The notes: generated by a model from the letters alone, not told the origin. A stretch of 64,000 bases of DNA from Hyposmocoma kahamanoa (GCF_003589595.1 NW_020653765.1:2482046-2546045), one strand, 5' to 3'. Shown: positions 1-11,582, counted from the stretch's first letter. Translations and numbers: made by a program.

Positions 1-149
1 ATCTATGGCACAAGAGCGGAGCGCCACCTTCTAAATGAATGAAAATTATGCCATCTAGAAGAGAGATCGAAATGAAGTTTTGTCACAAGATACTAGATAG
101 TGTTTTACATGTTTTGATGCAATAACACAAAAAAATTGTTCCCAATGCT

Positions 150-815
150 TCAATTCAAATATATGTTATCTACTTCATAGGTAAACAAATTAGACTTGAA
201 ATCGTTATATTGATTAAACTCTAATATAAGCATCTACCCATTTATACGTTTTACAAGTCTTGTCTCAGGCGAGGGTCTGGGCCATAGTCCGCCATGTTGG
301 CCCAACGCGGGTTGGGGACTCCACTGGTTGTGAACCATCTTCGACATGTAAGTTTCATCGCTATGTTTTCCATTATTTTAATTTCAAATAAAATTTCGAT
401 CGTAAATTCCGAGAAACTTGTTGAGGTATTCGAACCCACGGCCTCTGCTTGATCGGCGGTAGGTCAAGGTCAACCCCTTAGGCTTATGGTTACGGCTTAT
501 CTATATTTTAATTATAAATTGAAATCGTTACATTAATTAAACTTTTACTACTCATTCGTAAATCACATTACCGTGAGAGACATGAATATTTTACAATATT
601 TATTTCAGATATCATACATCGAGACAATCTGAAAAAGCTCCCCGGTTAGCTCTGCACTACCACGAAGATATATAATCAATTCAAACTCAAATTAAAATCA
701 TCTTATTTTATAAGCAAAATGCACTTGAAAACTCTACTGCTCATTCGTAAGACAAATTCACCTGAGAAGAATGAACAAGAGGTTGCTCTTTGTAAATATA
801 CATTTGAATAAATCG
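150..815 (+). repeat. R6 dispersed repeat, two adjacent partial copies
   Basis: Two incomplete copies of a family also seen near 3.7, 8.2 and 41.7 kb. Shared words include ACTTGAAATCGT, CTACTGCTCATTCGTAAG, GAAGAATGAACAAG and GTTGCTCTTTGTAAAT. The first copy (150-220 and 519-655) is split by an R4 SINE; the second runs about 676-815. The layout resembles the reverse-oriented 3' tail of a lepidopteran LINE, but no coding motif confirms that. An open frame at 771-1103 runs through it and is not credible as a gene. Confidence 0.6.
221..518 (-). mobile_element. R4 SINE inserted in R6, with target-site duplication
   Basis: A SINE read on the minus strand: a tRNA-like B-box region (TATTCGAACCCACGG on plus, 428-442) at its right side and a body containing CCAACGCGGGTTGGGGAC. 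The same body recurs at 36.8, 46.6 and 62.0 kb. It is flanked by 25-base direct repeats (196-220 and 519-543) differing at two positions, both starting TTGAAATCGTTA. These are the duplicated target, and the host sequence resumes in register after it. Confidence 0.75.
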
Positions 816-3020
816 TTTAATTATTTGTCTCAACTAATTAATATATGTTATAAGTGTCATTACGTAAAGAGGAAAGTTTGTAGTTTACGGACCGTGCGAA
901 TACTTCCCGGTCAACGCCTGCAAAGTACGTATGAAAATACACTACCTACTGTCCACTTTTTTAAACTTTTAAATGAACCTACGATTGAACTATGTAAAAA
1001 GGCAAAAGGAAAACTCATACAGACAACAGCAGTGTTGGTAATTGCGAAAATTGAAAGTACCTACTTGTACCGCTTTTTTTTTAAAGGCGGTAAAATAAAC
1101 TAAAATTCTTTTGTATTCTCTTCTGTTTTTTTTCCCATTTTTCTATGTTCGTCGCGAAAATAAGTTTTAGTGAAAAGAGGGGTAACGAAAATAAATATTT
1201 TTGCATACACAATAAACCGCGTGATCAGAAGTTCAACAGACTACTATTAAATGTGCCTGGAAAAACTGTGTTAAATATTACTTTTAATTTTAATAAACAT
1301 TTTTTTATTTTTTTGTATTATATATTATACATCTTCTCTTAGTCTTCCATTACTGCCTCGCATTGTTGAGAAATTCACTATAAAAGCCTCGGCAGGAACG
1401 GGAATTGCTCTCTCGGCCTTGTAACTCATACTCGTCCAGCAATCCCTTACTTCCCGGCCTCTGCAATAATGTACAATTAATGTAAAGCTTTTGTTACGCT
1501 ATAGTTTTAAACCTAATACTAACCTGTGTTGTTACACGGACTGTGGCTATTCACAATGGAACGGACGCTTACGACCCCGTAAAATCTGTTACTAGCCCGT
1601 CCGCCCCACTAGATAATTTGTAACTTGAATCGCTCGTGCGATCGCTAGTGTAACGATGCGTAAAACAGAAACAGATAAAATCACATATAAATGTTCTTGT
1701 TTATAATTTAGCTTTGTCATCGACTGTTCGATAATGTACTGCTGCCGAAAGTACAGGTCAAATCAAATCATTTATTGCTTTAAATGTGATAAGTAAGTAC
1801 AGTACTAAATGGTAGTGGTTACAGAATAATATATCACACATTTAGTCATTTCTGACATGCGATATAGTATAAAATAAGAGTCAATGCAACATGCTGTGTA
1901 ATGACTAATATAAACATGCAAAATTATAAAGCTGTGTCTCTAATTAATAACACTTTTCGTTATACATATATATAATCATTTCAAATAATTATTTTTTACA
2001 TAATACTATGTCACTTGAAACCTTTTCTTATATTATTCGTCAAATTATGAAATTACAATAAATATAAGAATAGCAATATAATTTACTTATTAATCAAAAT
2101 TTCATTACTATAATATGTGTTGTCAAACTACTATAAACTTTAACACACATTGACTTACAATTTGGTACAATGCCATTCGTGGTGTTGTATTCATAACCAG
2201 TCTGTTTTGGTGTCTAAGAAATCGGTTCTGGTTATCTTTCGCTACAAAATACATAACTCATATGTACCTATATGTGCATACTAGGGAGGGACATAATTCC
2301 TAGTTTTTTAAACAAAGGTCTACTCAAGACTGGTCAAGCTCTCTAAGCCACAGTGAAGCCATAGTAATGAGTTGTAACCATTTGAGGTGGATAAACGAGA
2401 CTCCAATGAGGTTCAGCACGTCACATTTCGCCGGTGTTTTGTAGTAAAGCCGAAAGCAAGATTTCGTAGATTTTTCTGTGTAGCATGTTTTAGGTTCTAA
2501 CGACTGTTTTAAAATATTTACATCCTGTTTTAAAATTCAATTTTGGAAACCTTTAGATCAAATTTGTTTACCGCAATTAAATGAAAAATAGGAATTCACA
2601 ATTTTTTTTTTTCGATTTATTTTTTAGTGATTTGGGTTCAGTTTCGGCTATAGAACGACCTCTGTAAATATGGCAAGAATGCAAGTCAACACATTATATT
2701 TCGTATTTTTTAACCATTGATTGTTCACATGACAATTGCTATGTTTAAGTAAACACTTAGTTTCGCATTAAAAGCCAAAGTAATTAATAATCAACTCATT
2801 AGCACTCTTACGCAAATTGTATTACGGGTAAAAATTCCATATTCACTACGCACGTTAGCAAAAGGGCACTCTTTAGCGATAAGAAACAGTTGTTTCTAAA
2901 CAGTTGCCGTGCAAGCATTGCATTATACGACTAATTGAGCAATTAGGCACGTCACATTGTTACATCGGTTTATTCATTACTCTTTTAACTATATAATTAT
3001 ATAACTATATAATATATAGT
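816..3020. other. AT-rich stretch without recognised gene
   Basis: No open frame with recognisable domains. A TCAAATCATTTATTGC word at 1758-1773 resembles the start of a reverse-oriented LINE tail. A slightly GC-richer block at 1380-1470 and another at 1550-1680 have no match elsewhere in the window. Confidence 0.5.
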
Positions 3021-3370
3021 AGCCTCGGTGGCCAAACGCGGTTACTATCCACGTCTATCTCGCAAAGGTTCGGGAGAAATATTTGCAAGAGTGGTTACAC
3101 AGGGCGATTTATAGGCGATTTCATCGAAGCAAACGCGCGATTGTAATCGATGCAATCGCGGGACTGTGTCGATGCAATCACGCGTTTGTATAAAAGTAGA
3201 CGATTAGAGAATGCATCGCGCTTGCATCGCTGCTAAAAATCGCCGTGTGTAACAGCTCTATAGTTTACATTTATTTCTCTCGTGAGTTTGGATATAATTT
3301 GTTGTTGTCTATGTGTGTGTCTAAGGCACCTGCGACACAGAGTTTCCCTAGTGTGAGGCTGGAAGGAAAA
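3021..3370 (+). mobile_element. R2 tRNA-derived SINE, split by a TIR element
   Basis: The tRNA-like head (GCCTCGGTGGCCAAACG) begins at about 3024. The body resumes after an insertion with TTTACATTTATTTCTCTCG, TATGTGTGTGTCTAAGGCAC and TTTCCCTAGTGTG, in the order seen in the intact copies at 8.3 and 40.8 kb. The missing piece is replaced by the TIR element at about 3091-3255. Confidence 0.75.
3091..3255. mobile_element. TIR element (GTTACACA family) inside R2
   Basis: Terminal inverted repeats GGTTACACAGGGCGATTT on the left and, complemented from the right, GTTACACACGGCGATTTTTA. The inside is made of ATCGATGCAATCGCG-like words. Two relatives lie at 16.6 and 45.8 kb. It carries no transposase and is a non-autonomous DNA transposon. 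The target duplication is too decayed to fix the superfamily. Confidence 0.7.
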
Positions 3371-3690
3371 TGAAAAAAAAAAAAACCTCAGGAGTTGTAT
3401 ATTGTTGGACCCTTCTGAATATAATGTCAACTTCTAAAAAACATGTGTTTTCACAAATAAATTAATTGTGAATTAGATTCCATGACATCCAAACGCACTG
3501 TAGGAGTACATAGAAAAGTTAACTAATAATACCATAGTCATACTCGTAGACCGTTTCTCTCCTCCCTAATTTCCGTATCTGAAAGTTTTATCTTAAGTAT
3601 GTGAGATCTACGATCTTACTTAACTTTCCAATCGAACATTCTTCATTAATGGTCGTATATCTACCGTTTTATCCTTTGAGAGAGAAGTTT
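3371..3690. other. Short unique stretch
   Basis: A poly-A run at 3374-3385 may be the tail of the preceding SINE. Otherwise AT-rich sequence with no recognised feature. Confidence 0.4.
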
Positions 3691-3694
3691 ACAA

Positions 3695-3930
3695 AGTCAA
3701 ATAATCTTCAATTCATGGGTAAGCAAATTACACTTGAAATCGTCATATTGTTTAAAATCTACTTCTCATACGTAAGGCAGGTTCTCCTGATAAGAATGAA
3801 CAAGAAACTCTAGGGGTTGCTCTTTGTAAATAAACTTTTGTAGACTTTTATCATTTACAATATTTATTTCATACATCACAGATCGAGATAACATGCAAGA
3901 GCTAAACGGGTCACTACCACGGATTTTTAT
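3695..3930 (+). repeat. R6 copy, near full length
   Basis: The most complete R6 copy on the left side. It carries the GGTAAGCAAATTACACTTGA word, the GATAAGAATGAACAAG word, GGGGTTGCTCTTTGTAAATA, ATCGAGATAACATGCAAGAG and CTAAACGGG in order. The copy at 41.7 kb keeps the same order. No protein is readable. Confidence 0.6.
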
Positions 3931-4140
3931 TCACTTATTTATATGATCGTATAATTACTATCCTACGTGATATATTCATTTACTATTGGTGTTGTGGTAT
4001 CATCAGCCGTGACACTTGAGGAAAAGCAAAACGCTCTATCATATGTATGGTTTGAATTGCATTGTACTTTAAGAGGCGAAATGCTATTTCAATTTTACGT
4101 TCAATAAATTCACATCCTGTAAGATACCTAAACAATTGAA

Positions 4141-4574
4141 AAAAAGATTCGTCAAAACCTACGTCTGGAATACCACAGTATATGGATGCGAGACATGGAC
4201 AATAACAAACAACAGAGAGAGATTGGAGTCATTTGAAATGTGGTGCTGAAGTCGAGTGGAAAAAATAAAATGGATTGAAAAGAGATCAAATGAGAAAGTT
4301 TTGGAAAGGGTTGGGGAGAAGTCTTTTGAATGCAATAGAGAGGAGAAGGGGGAAAATGTTTGGACATTGTTGCGTAATGACGAATTTGTGAGAGTGATAA
4401 TTGAGTGGAGGATAGAAGGGAAAAGAAAGAGAGGAAGATCAAGAATAGCGTATAATGAAGAAATAAACACAGATCAAAGTACACAGCTATTAAAGAGGTC
4501 AAGGAACTGGCTATAAACCGTGAGGAGTGGAGGAGGCTACACCGATAAGTCTGGCTCTTAAATAAGATGATAAT
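4141..4574 (+). pseudogene. RTE-like LINE ORF C-terminus, broken
   Basis: On the plus strand the frame from about 4151 reads KTYVWNTTVYGCETWTITNN, then LESFEMWC, a TGA stop at 4247-4249, and on in frame with KIKWIEKRSNEKVLERVG and IIEWRIEGKRKRGRSRI, ending near EEWR-like remains. The order CETWT, FEMWC, RVGEK, EGK(R)GR is the familiar C-terminus of RTE-type LINE polyproteins, here with at least one stop and several decayed blocks. The end (CTCTTAAATAAGATGAT) is also RTE-like. The reverse transcriptase domain itself is absent, so this is a 5'-truncated dead copy. Shorter relatives lie at 7.4, 8.9 and 33.6 kb. The antisense open frames here are shadows. Confidence 0.75.
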
Positions 4575-4950
4575 GAAATTCACATCCGATATTTATTTTC
4601 AAACCGCTTACTTTACGAATAGCGTTACACATTGAAATACGTCAAATTATATCTAAATAATTATAAGCATTATTAAAATTAAATGGCGCACGGTGCTGGT
4701 CCTTATGAAAAAGTCGTTGTTTGACTGTGGATCTGTGCAACGTTACGTAAAAAACTGAAAGTTCACGAAGCAGTTTGTCATACTTTTGTCCAGATATAAC
4801 AGATTCAAGGATAACTTTTTACTTATCTTTTTGAAACTTCGACCGAAACGAAAGAAAAGTTTGATAAAATGTTTTTGAATTGTTTTTTCTTCTGCATTAA
4901 GACTAAAATACTTAATATCTGGTAAATACGTAAATTCGTTTTTTTTACTC
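4575..4950. other. AT-rich stretch
   Basis: No domain or repeat recognised. A 72-codon minus-strand open frame (4743-4961) is lysine- and phenylalanine-rich with no family resemblance. Confidence 0.4.
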
Positions 4951-4952
4951 TT

Positions 4953-5135
4953 CAACCGCAATATCGGACCATTAAATCTTAGATAAATTATAATTTCTAG
5001 ATCCTTTTTAGTTATAAAATAAAAATATAATGATAAATTGTCATAATTATTTCTAGTAATTCTGTTTTTTTTCTAGTAATTCTGTTTTTTGTACATACTT
5101 AAAAGTTCACATTCATGGAGGTACGAGGTTTACGA
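4953..5135 (+). repeat. R10 dispersed repeat copy 1
   Basis: Matches 11583-11765 in order: CGCAATATCGG, a TATAATTT block, TTATAAA(A/G)TA, then AAAAGTTCACAT and GAGGTTTACRAA. It contains a short tandem duplication (CTAGTAATTCTGTTTTTT at 5053-5070 and 5074-5091). Class unknown. Confidence 0.55.
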
Positions 5136-6070
5136 ATGTGGCTGAAGATATTTACGAGTCGAATCAAGAACCTCCAACATTTTCAAAGTATCTTAAAAAT
5201 ATGAGCCAATCAACTCAATAATACATTTAAATTGAAAGGTCCCACGCTCGTCTCAATCGAGTAAAGAGGCAACGGCATCGCCAAAGTTGAGCCTTGTTCG
5301 CCTTGTCAAGACGCGCTTCCTGATAATTCAAGGATCTTCCTTCAAGTCACAAATACCAATGCGGACCTATTTGGATATGGTACATATAACTTATGCTGAT
5401 TTAAATTATCAAGTTTGATAATATCACGCCAAGGCGTGTACATTTTTATTTGTTTTATACCTTCACGTAGTCATGTGTAAAATTTCCGCCTGACAAGCGT
5501 GAATATTATATCAAATACTCCCTTTTTGATGACGGTGAACTAAATATAGGCAAATTCGGTGTATTGGCACAGAAAAGGGTAACCTGATGGTGTCCTTCCG
5601 TGACTCATCTTATGTAATCAGTTTTTATATTATACACAGCGATTACTGTACATATACACATAAGTGTATGTTACACTGTGTGTATGTACACACTTCACTC
5701 ACGGGTGATAAGTACGTACCTGCCTGGATCAACATGGTTCATTTCGTGTATGCTCTTACGTAATATTTAATAGATACACGAAAAGAGAACTGTTAGTTAC
5801 ACATATGTATGTTCATGTTTATTTATGTTATGAGGTTTGTGGGTCAGATGCAACGAGTATAGCGTCAGTGGTCAATCTGGTTTAGCGTCATAGGGACATC
5901 AAACCAAATTGACATAATGAAGTTGATATAATCTTTCCAATTAACCGTAGTTTGTGTCAATCTCGTTCTATAAATGAAATTTATTTATACGTATGAAAAA
6001 GGTACACATACGAAATTTAGGTGAGAATGTCCGCTTTTGATAGTTAAGTAATGTAATGTACCAGTCAACT
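5136..6070. other. Unannotated stretch
   Basis: Nothing coding. 5640-5690 holds a weak palindrome around GTGTATGTTACAC. The block 5235-5345 is more GC-rich than its surroundings but has no counterpart in the window. Confidence 0.4.
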
Positions 6071-6073
6071 ACA

Positions 6074-6235
6074 CCAATCACCTGGTCCAAAACTAGGGAA
6101 GTCCCTGTGCTGTGAGTACCAGAGTAGCGGAGTTTGGGGCACTACCCAGGACACCTAGGCCAGAACCAATTTTGAAAAGTCCGTTTCCCTAATTTGACCC
6201 ACAGCGCAAAACGTTGGGCCACCGAGGTCGTCAAG
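6074..6235 (-). mobile_element. R3 tRNA-like SINE
   Basis: Reads CACCTGGTCCAAAACTAGGG on plus at its tail side and ACGTTGGGCCACCGAGG at its head side, matching the arrangement at 10.56 kb and, reversed, at 25.1 kb. The B box is decayed here. Confidence 0.6.
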
Positions 6236-6544
6236 TTAATTGAAAAGGAAAGCTCATTAATAAGAAGTAACTTAAAGTTTATTATACTATGTACAATTTC
6301 ATTACAAACTCTTACTTTCATTCCGTTCCTCGGCATTATAGTGGGGATTCGCGTTTTTGTGGTGCTTCTGGTATGTTCACGGACACGCGGACTGCTTCAC
6401 AGCGATAATGCGTAAAAGGCCTTACAGATACACCGCATGCAAGGCAGCCCCAACTGTGACGGGAGCGTTTTCGCGGAGCGCGAAACATGCACGGCCAGTC
6501 TTGTAACTTATTTCTGCCTTCAAAGAGTAATGTCAGCAAAGTAA

Positions 6545-6625
6545 AAGTCAAATAATCATTTATTCCATCGGTAAAATAAATCTGCACTTGAAAACGTCAT
6601 ATTTAAGTTACTGCTTGCATCTGCA
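6545..6625 (+). repeat. R6 fragment
   Basis: Short piece with CAAATAATCATTTATTCCAT, GCACTTGAAAACGTCAT and TACTGCTTGC, the left part of R6 only. Confidence 0.45.
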
Positions 6626-6644
6626 TAAAAAAAAAAATTATGTA

Positions 6645-6645
6645 A

Positions 6646-6728
<83 letters not shown>
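6645..6728 (+). repeat. Compound microsatellite (ACGC)11(AC)20
   Basis: Eleven perfect ACGC units (6645-6688) pass directly into twenty AC units (6689-6728). It is likely highly polymorphic, and alternating purine-pyrimidine runs of this kind can form Z-DNA. Confidence 0.98.
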
Positions 6729-6733
<5 letters not shown>

Positions 6734-6803
6734 TACTACGTGAATGCATATAACATAATTTATATGCATATTAAAACTATGAATAGGAATCTCATTTGGC
6801 CGT

Positions 6804-6839
6804 CAGTCAAATGGGATTCCTGTTCATCCCATTTGACTG
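6804..6839. repeat. Short hairpin
   Basis: A 13-base stem (CAGTCAAATGGGA and its complement) around a 10-base loop. Another CATTTGGC word lies just upstream. Probably the remains of a small palindromic element. Confidence 0.6.
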
Positions 6840-7410
6840 GGATTTTTATTCGTCTTGCTTATGACACTTCCTCATTTATTACCTGACTACAGCAATACAG
6901 CAAATTCGAAAATACTTTCATATATCTAGAATTGTATAAGTATAATTTTAGAGATGTCATGTAATCACATCGTCTTGTGTAGGAATTTAATCATATAAGT
7001 ATATTAGCTTAGGGAAATTAAATTACCAAGATGCGTCATAATTTTATAAACCTTCGTTATTAAATCCCTGATTATTTCCCTACGACTTAGCTACATAATG
7101 TAGTACAGTTACGTGTAACATATAAGCACATAAAAAATACACCGATTAATCTCCGAAAACTTTGGTCCAAATTTCATATTTTTTCGTAAACATTTGCTAA
7201 CACAGATTAGTCACTCGGGTCCCAAAAGATTGCAAGCCAGCAGAAAAACTCCGTCGCAGTAACTAGTTATATAATTTTATCTAAATTCAAGTTGACTTTA
7301 CGTAGGAATTATCCGTGGAAAACATGAAACATTTTCCAAGAAGATCTTTTTACTAAATATTTTATGTTGGAAATTTGAATTTTGCTTCACTAATGCTCTT
7401 AGATTCTTGT
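6840..7410. other. AT-rich stretch
   Basis: No repeat family or domain recognised. Confidence 0.4.
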
Positions 7411-7414
7411 CTTA

Positions 7415-7605
7415 ATTGAGGCAGGATAGAAGGAAAAAGAAAAAGACCAAGAATGACCAATAATGGCATATACTGAACAAATAAAAAAGAAGATCAAAGT
7501 GAACAGCCATAAAGTGGTCAAAGAACTGGCTAAGAACCGTGAGGAGTAGAGAAGGCTACACTGACAAGAGTCTGGCACTTAAATAAGATTATGATGAATG
7601 CTCTT
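7415..7605 (+). pseudogene. RTE-like LINE tail fragment
   Basis: Shares with 4141-4574 the words AGGATAGAAGG, AAAGAACTGGCTAAGAACCG, TGAGGAGTAGAG, GGCTACACTGA and CACTTAAATAAGAT. Frameshifted and short; only the last 60 or so codons and the 3' end remain. Confidence 0.7.
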
Positions 7606-8230
7606 AGAGGATTAAAAAATGAACTATTGCTACGACTAACAGCGACAGATCTTTTCTGCTGAGTTGTTGTCTTTGGGCAATCAAAGTCCCGCGTGACGTT
7701 ACAAAACTTATCAAATGAATCAGCTGTTTTACTATTTAAACGTCCACTCTACGCTATCTAAAATGTTGACATTTACCACCTGTTGACTATTGTATTCACA
7801 CACATTTTAATTACCGGGGTGTTGTACATGACCTCGCGTGACTCATGTGCGTTGTTTTGTTGTACCAAAGCTAAAATGTATGCTAATTTGGCGATAATTC
7901 GATGCTAGTCACCGCATATGGACAGTTCACGAGTGTTTTATTGTTTCTTCCTAGATTTTTCACAACCATTGTTCATGTTTACAGTTATCGTCTATAATTA
8001 CAATGTTTTGATGGTTTCAAAAACATGGTCATAATGTAATATGTTCTGCACACAATTATGCCGCCTTCTACAGCAGAAATACACGGCTGCGCGGAGAGTG
8101 TCATTGTGACTGTGTATTCTTTAGTGTCATGTCCCCATATTTTGTTATAAAGCAAATACTACATGCGCACTTGACAAAAGTAGTCTCGAACCAAGATGTT
8201 AGAAAAAAATGTTGTGAATGTTTAATTTAT
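7606..8230. other. Unannotated stretch
   Basis: No feature recognised; AT-rich with scattered CpG. Confidence 0.4.
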
Positions 8231-8235
8231 CAAAT

Positions 8236-8330
8236 GTATGTATCTATATTTACAAAGAGCAACCCCTAAAGTATCTTGCTTATTCTTCTCAGGGGAATCT
8301 GCCGTACCAATGAGCAGTGGAGTTTAATCA
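8236..8330 (-). repeat. R6 fragment, reverse orientation
   Basis: TTTACAAAGAGCAACCCC followed by CTTATTCTTCTCAGG and AATGAGCAGTGGAGTTTAAT is the complement of the central R6 block. It abuts an R2 SINE. Confidence 0.6.
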
Positions 8331-8340
8331 ATACCCATCA

Positions 8341-8545
8341 ACAGCCTCCATGACCGAACGGTTACCATGTTGGTCCGCCACACGAAGGTTCCGGGTTCGA
8401 TTCCCGAGCCGAGAGAATATTTGTATGGCCTACATTCGTGAATTTGGGTGTAATTTGTGGTTTTCTATGTGTGTGTCTATGGCAGCCGCAATACATGGTT
8501 TTACTAGTGCAGGGCTATGAGTGTGTACGTTGTTATTAATATGAC
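8341..8545 (+). mobile_element. R2 tRNA-derived SINE, near complete
   Basis: Best copy of R2. The tRNA-like head has an A-box-like ATGACCGAACGGTTACCATG and a B-box GGTTCGATTCCC (8393-8404), followed by the body (TATTTGTATGGCCTACATTC, TCTATGTGTGTGTC, ACATGGTTTTACTAGTGC) and a tail GTTGTTATTAAT. An RNA polymerase III internal promoter is implied by the two boxes. An R6 piece starts directly after it (TGACGATTTCAAGTGTAATT, reverse). Confidence 0.8.
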
Positions 8546-8884
8546 GATTTCAAGTGTAATTTGCTTAATGAAATAAAGTTGACAGAGTTTGAAATCTAAG
8601 TGCGTGACTTGACCGCAATTCACGTGGTCGTGACATGGTATATAACAACCCTCAAGGGCGACCTTCGTTGGCTGCTGCTATTTATATGGACAGCGTTCAG
8701 GGACGTATATTTGAATTTACTTCCGCATATTTTTGTGTACAAAGAAATTCCCTTCATCCGCCATTTTTCCCTGTTAGATCCTTCAAATTCCTCATCAAAT
8801 CTGTCCTATTTCTAATAGATGCAAAGTTAATTCCTTATCCGAACGGTTGCTTCCTCTTCCCATCTCAAAGCTCAAAGCGACAGT

Positions 8885-9075
8885 TTTCTTGGAAACATCA
8901 TAGAAGGAAAGATCGAAGGAAAGCCGAGGCAGAGGACGACCGAGACGTAGTTATTTAGAACAAGTGAAAAAGTTAAAGCCCTGTCGTATCAGGAAATCCA
9001 AGTTAGGGCGCTGAAAGACATGGGTTAGCTATTACTCCACTGACAAGCGCCTAGCTCTAAAATAAGAAGAAAAAG
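8885..9075 (+). pseudogene. RTE-like LINE tail fragment
   Basis: Reads IIEGKIEG then RGR-like codons (AGGCAGAGGACGACCGAGAC), a decayed stretch and TCTAAAATAAGAAGA at the end, the same order as the other RTE-like tails. Frameshifted. Open frames at 8600-8958 are by-products of this remnant and its flank. Confidence 0.55.
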
Positions 9076-9148
9076 CTCAAAGATTGCTTCCCTTTATGTT
9101 CAATAGACATTTGCATGACCACAATGTCACCAGAAATAAAAGTCTCTC

Positions 9149-9290
9149 TTCGTGAAAGAGTTCGTCCAGGGAAGTACTGCCGTCAAGCAGTAATGTGAGC
9201 ATTACTGCGTTCCGGCTTTAAGGTTAAGGGTGCTGGTGAAATTACAAGCACATGGGACAAGTCAACTTATGTCTCAGGGTGACGGGCGGT
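9149..9290 (+). mobile_element. R1 SINE-like element, 5' half
   Basis: First of about 18 R1 copies. Consensus in sense order: AGTAGAGCTCCTTGTGAAAG, GTTCGTCCAGGGAAGTACTG, CGTTCCGGTTTTG, GGTGCTGGTGAAATTACAGG, CACATGGGACTTGTCAACTT, GGTGACGGGCGCAGTGGCAG, GATTTAAAGCTCTGAGTGGC, GTCGCTTACCACCAGGCGCA, TTCGTCCCGTCACTTGATAT then an A-rich tail; about 300 bp. No TIRs are seen and the A-rich end suggests retroposition, but I see no clear tRNA head. This copy stops at GTGACGGGCGG. Confidence 0.75.
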
Positions 9291-10105
9291 ATCATATAAA
9301 AAGATCTTAATCGACAATGCGCATTTGTCTATTCCTCCAGCTTTGAATAAACCTAAATTGTACTTTCGGAAAACACAAACGAGGGTACTATTACACTTCT
9401 TTGTCTTTAAGTTAAGAAAAAGGAAGCAAAACGCATGCAAATAAATGATTTATGAATAACATAAACTCCATGTTCCGGACTTTATAGTCGTCCTATGGGG
9501 TGCCGGGTGAGCGTGGAACTCAATTGTAAATTTCCTGCATACTCTCCCAAATATATTCAATAGAAAATCGACAAGCATGCCACTTTTCTAAGGTGTTCAA
9601 CATTTACATGAAACTTCGATTCCAAAAGAGAGCTGTTGCTAATAAACCTGTTTGCGTTTCGTTCCTAGTCTAAGGCAGCTAACTGGTGCTGAGCAGAGCC
9701 GTCTAAAAGGTGGCAGTCAGTGCTACTACGATCTTGTACTAGACATCGTGCCCTGACGCTGAACGTATATGGATAATACGGCTTAAAGGTCCTTTAAGAA
9801 TTATACTAACAAATAGTAGGAAAAGCTTTTTCAATAATGTTACATTATAAATATTATAATACATCAAATTCTAAAAGATAACCACACCCTTACTTCATTC
9901 TCAATACTTCGTGGTGTCAGGTTTTGGTTACAATTGGCAGAGAAAGCGTGATCTCTCCTTGTTTGCTTTATATATTTGCACAATACAACATGCGAGTACG
10001 TTTACACAATAGTCTATACAGCCCTTTGATATCTGATATTTTTGAACATTCTGTTGTAATACGTTGATTTAAACTTTCATGATTTTCACACATTATTTGA
10101 TTTTT
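9291..10105. other. Unannotated stretch
   Basis: No recognised domain or repeat. A C/G-balanced block at 9665-9770 has no counterpart in the window. Confidence 0.4.
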
Positions 10106-10110
10106 AATTC

Positions 10111-10215
10111 GGCACTTAATCACGTATAAAACATATTCGAGACCATGGACGTTGCAATGCATCCGAAACGCCGAGGTAATTAAAATATGTTTTATACGTT
10201 AAATAAATACGTTTA
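10111..10215. mobile_element. R11 foldback element, short-arm form
   Basis: Arms CACGTATAAAACATATT (10121-10137) and its complement (10184-10200), 16 of 17 matching. Between them is the R11 core: GAGACCATGGACGTTGCAAT then CATCCGAAACGCCGAGGTAA. The same core occurs at 14.05 and 33.8 kb between arms of quite different sequence. Confidence 0.7.
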
Positions 10216-10561
10216 TAATATTCTGTTGTAACATCTTTATAACACTTTATTCACTCGATGTCGGAGTATTTATTTGATTATGAAATTGTGGGCTTGTAGC
10301 ATCTGAACTCGGGTCGGTTTAAGTTGCATCGGAACCCGATTGAACCCAAACGCGAGTATCGCGTGATCCCGGACGTGTTGCTTATCAAAAATAATTAAGT
10401 TTGAGTCGAATCTTGATTTAAACAAACCTGAAATTGTGACTTGTATTGTTTTTGACATCATTTATAGTAATATTTTTACCAACGATGAAGGACAACACAG
10501 TGATAAAACTTTCATATCATAAACGATGGTCATTTGATCAGTAATATTAATAATGTGCCAA

Positions 10562-10738
10562 GCACACCAGTTGCCTGGTCTCAAACTAAGGAATTTCCTG
10601 TACTATGAATACCAGCCGGAACGCCCAGACGAACAAATTTAGAAAGGTTTATTTCCCAATTGGTCGTAATGGGATCCGAATCCGGGACTTCCCCGTCCAG
10701 CGCCAACAGTGCAAACCATTACACCACTGAGCAAATCA
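10562..10738 (-). mobile_element. R3 tRNA-like SINE
   Basis: On plus: TGCCTGGTCTCAAACTAAGG, ATACCAGCCGGAACGCC, then the reversed head with GGGATCCGAATCCGGGAC, TCCCCGTCCAGCGCCAACAG and ACCATTACACCACTGAG. Read on the minus strand this is A box, then B box, then body. The open frame at 10660-11001 merely crosses it. Confidence 0.7.
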
Positions 10739-11582
10739 AACGTCTAATCAAATGGCATCTTAAGGACAAATACTTTCTTCATCATGGCGTTGATCCATTT
10801 TTGTCTTTTACAAATAAACTTCAAATACAGGGTCTATCAAACCAAGTTCTGTTCCTTCAGATTAGGAGTCCAATGCAAAGTACACACAGCACCTTGTTTG
10901 GCGATCTTACTATAGTAGGTATGACCATTTTAACACTAAACCTTTTTTTACCTGGTCATCATTTTAATAAATTACTTTTTTCCCTAATTACACTGTCTTA
11001 AGAAAAGTGGGTTAAACAAAGCTTTTTATACTACTCAAGAGATGCTATATTTTATAGCGAATCGGACACCGAGATTTCCATTAATTAAAATAATCACAAC
11101 ATTGGGTGTACTATCCATTCGGCTTTGGGCACCGGATAATATATTGCCTCCATTTTTTAAAAGCATTTTCCTGATAATTTATGTGTTTTTGAGATGGTCT
11201 GCTATTCTTTAAAGTCATTGCTATATATATAAGAGATTATCCTCGTTAATAAATTGCGTTTACTTCCTACTGTAGAATAAAGTACTTATAACCAACACGT
11301 TATTGTTGTGTTATTGTTATGAAATGAGTCTTGTTGCAATTTTGTAATTCCCTACGTCGTCGTCGGCACACTCACAACAATGGGACAATTAACTACGAGT
11401 GATAGAGGAATCTAGTATATTGTGGAACTTCAACATCACTATGACATTACACCTTTTAAGACAGCATTATGTAAATTGCCATATAAATTTAATATTTATT
11501 GTGTTATATATAATATATACAAATTCGTTATCAATTTTGTATTTAAACTTAATTTTAGATCTTGATTAATTTATTTCATCGG
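10739..11582. other. AT-rich stretch
   Basis: No domain; simple AT-rich runs near 11480-11560. Confidence 0.4.

Noticed and set aside
4152..4583. 143-codon minus-strand frame
   Set aside because: Antisense shadow of the RTE-like LINE remnant, which has recognisable family motifs on plus.
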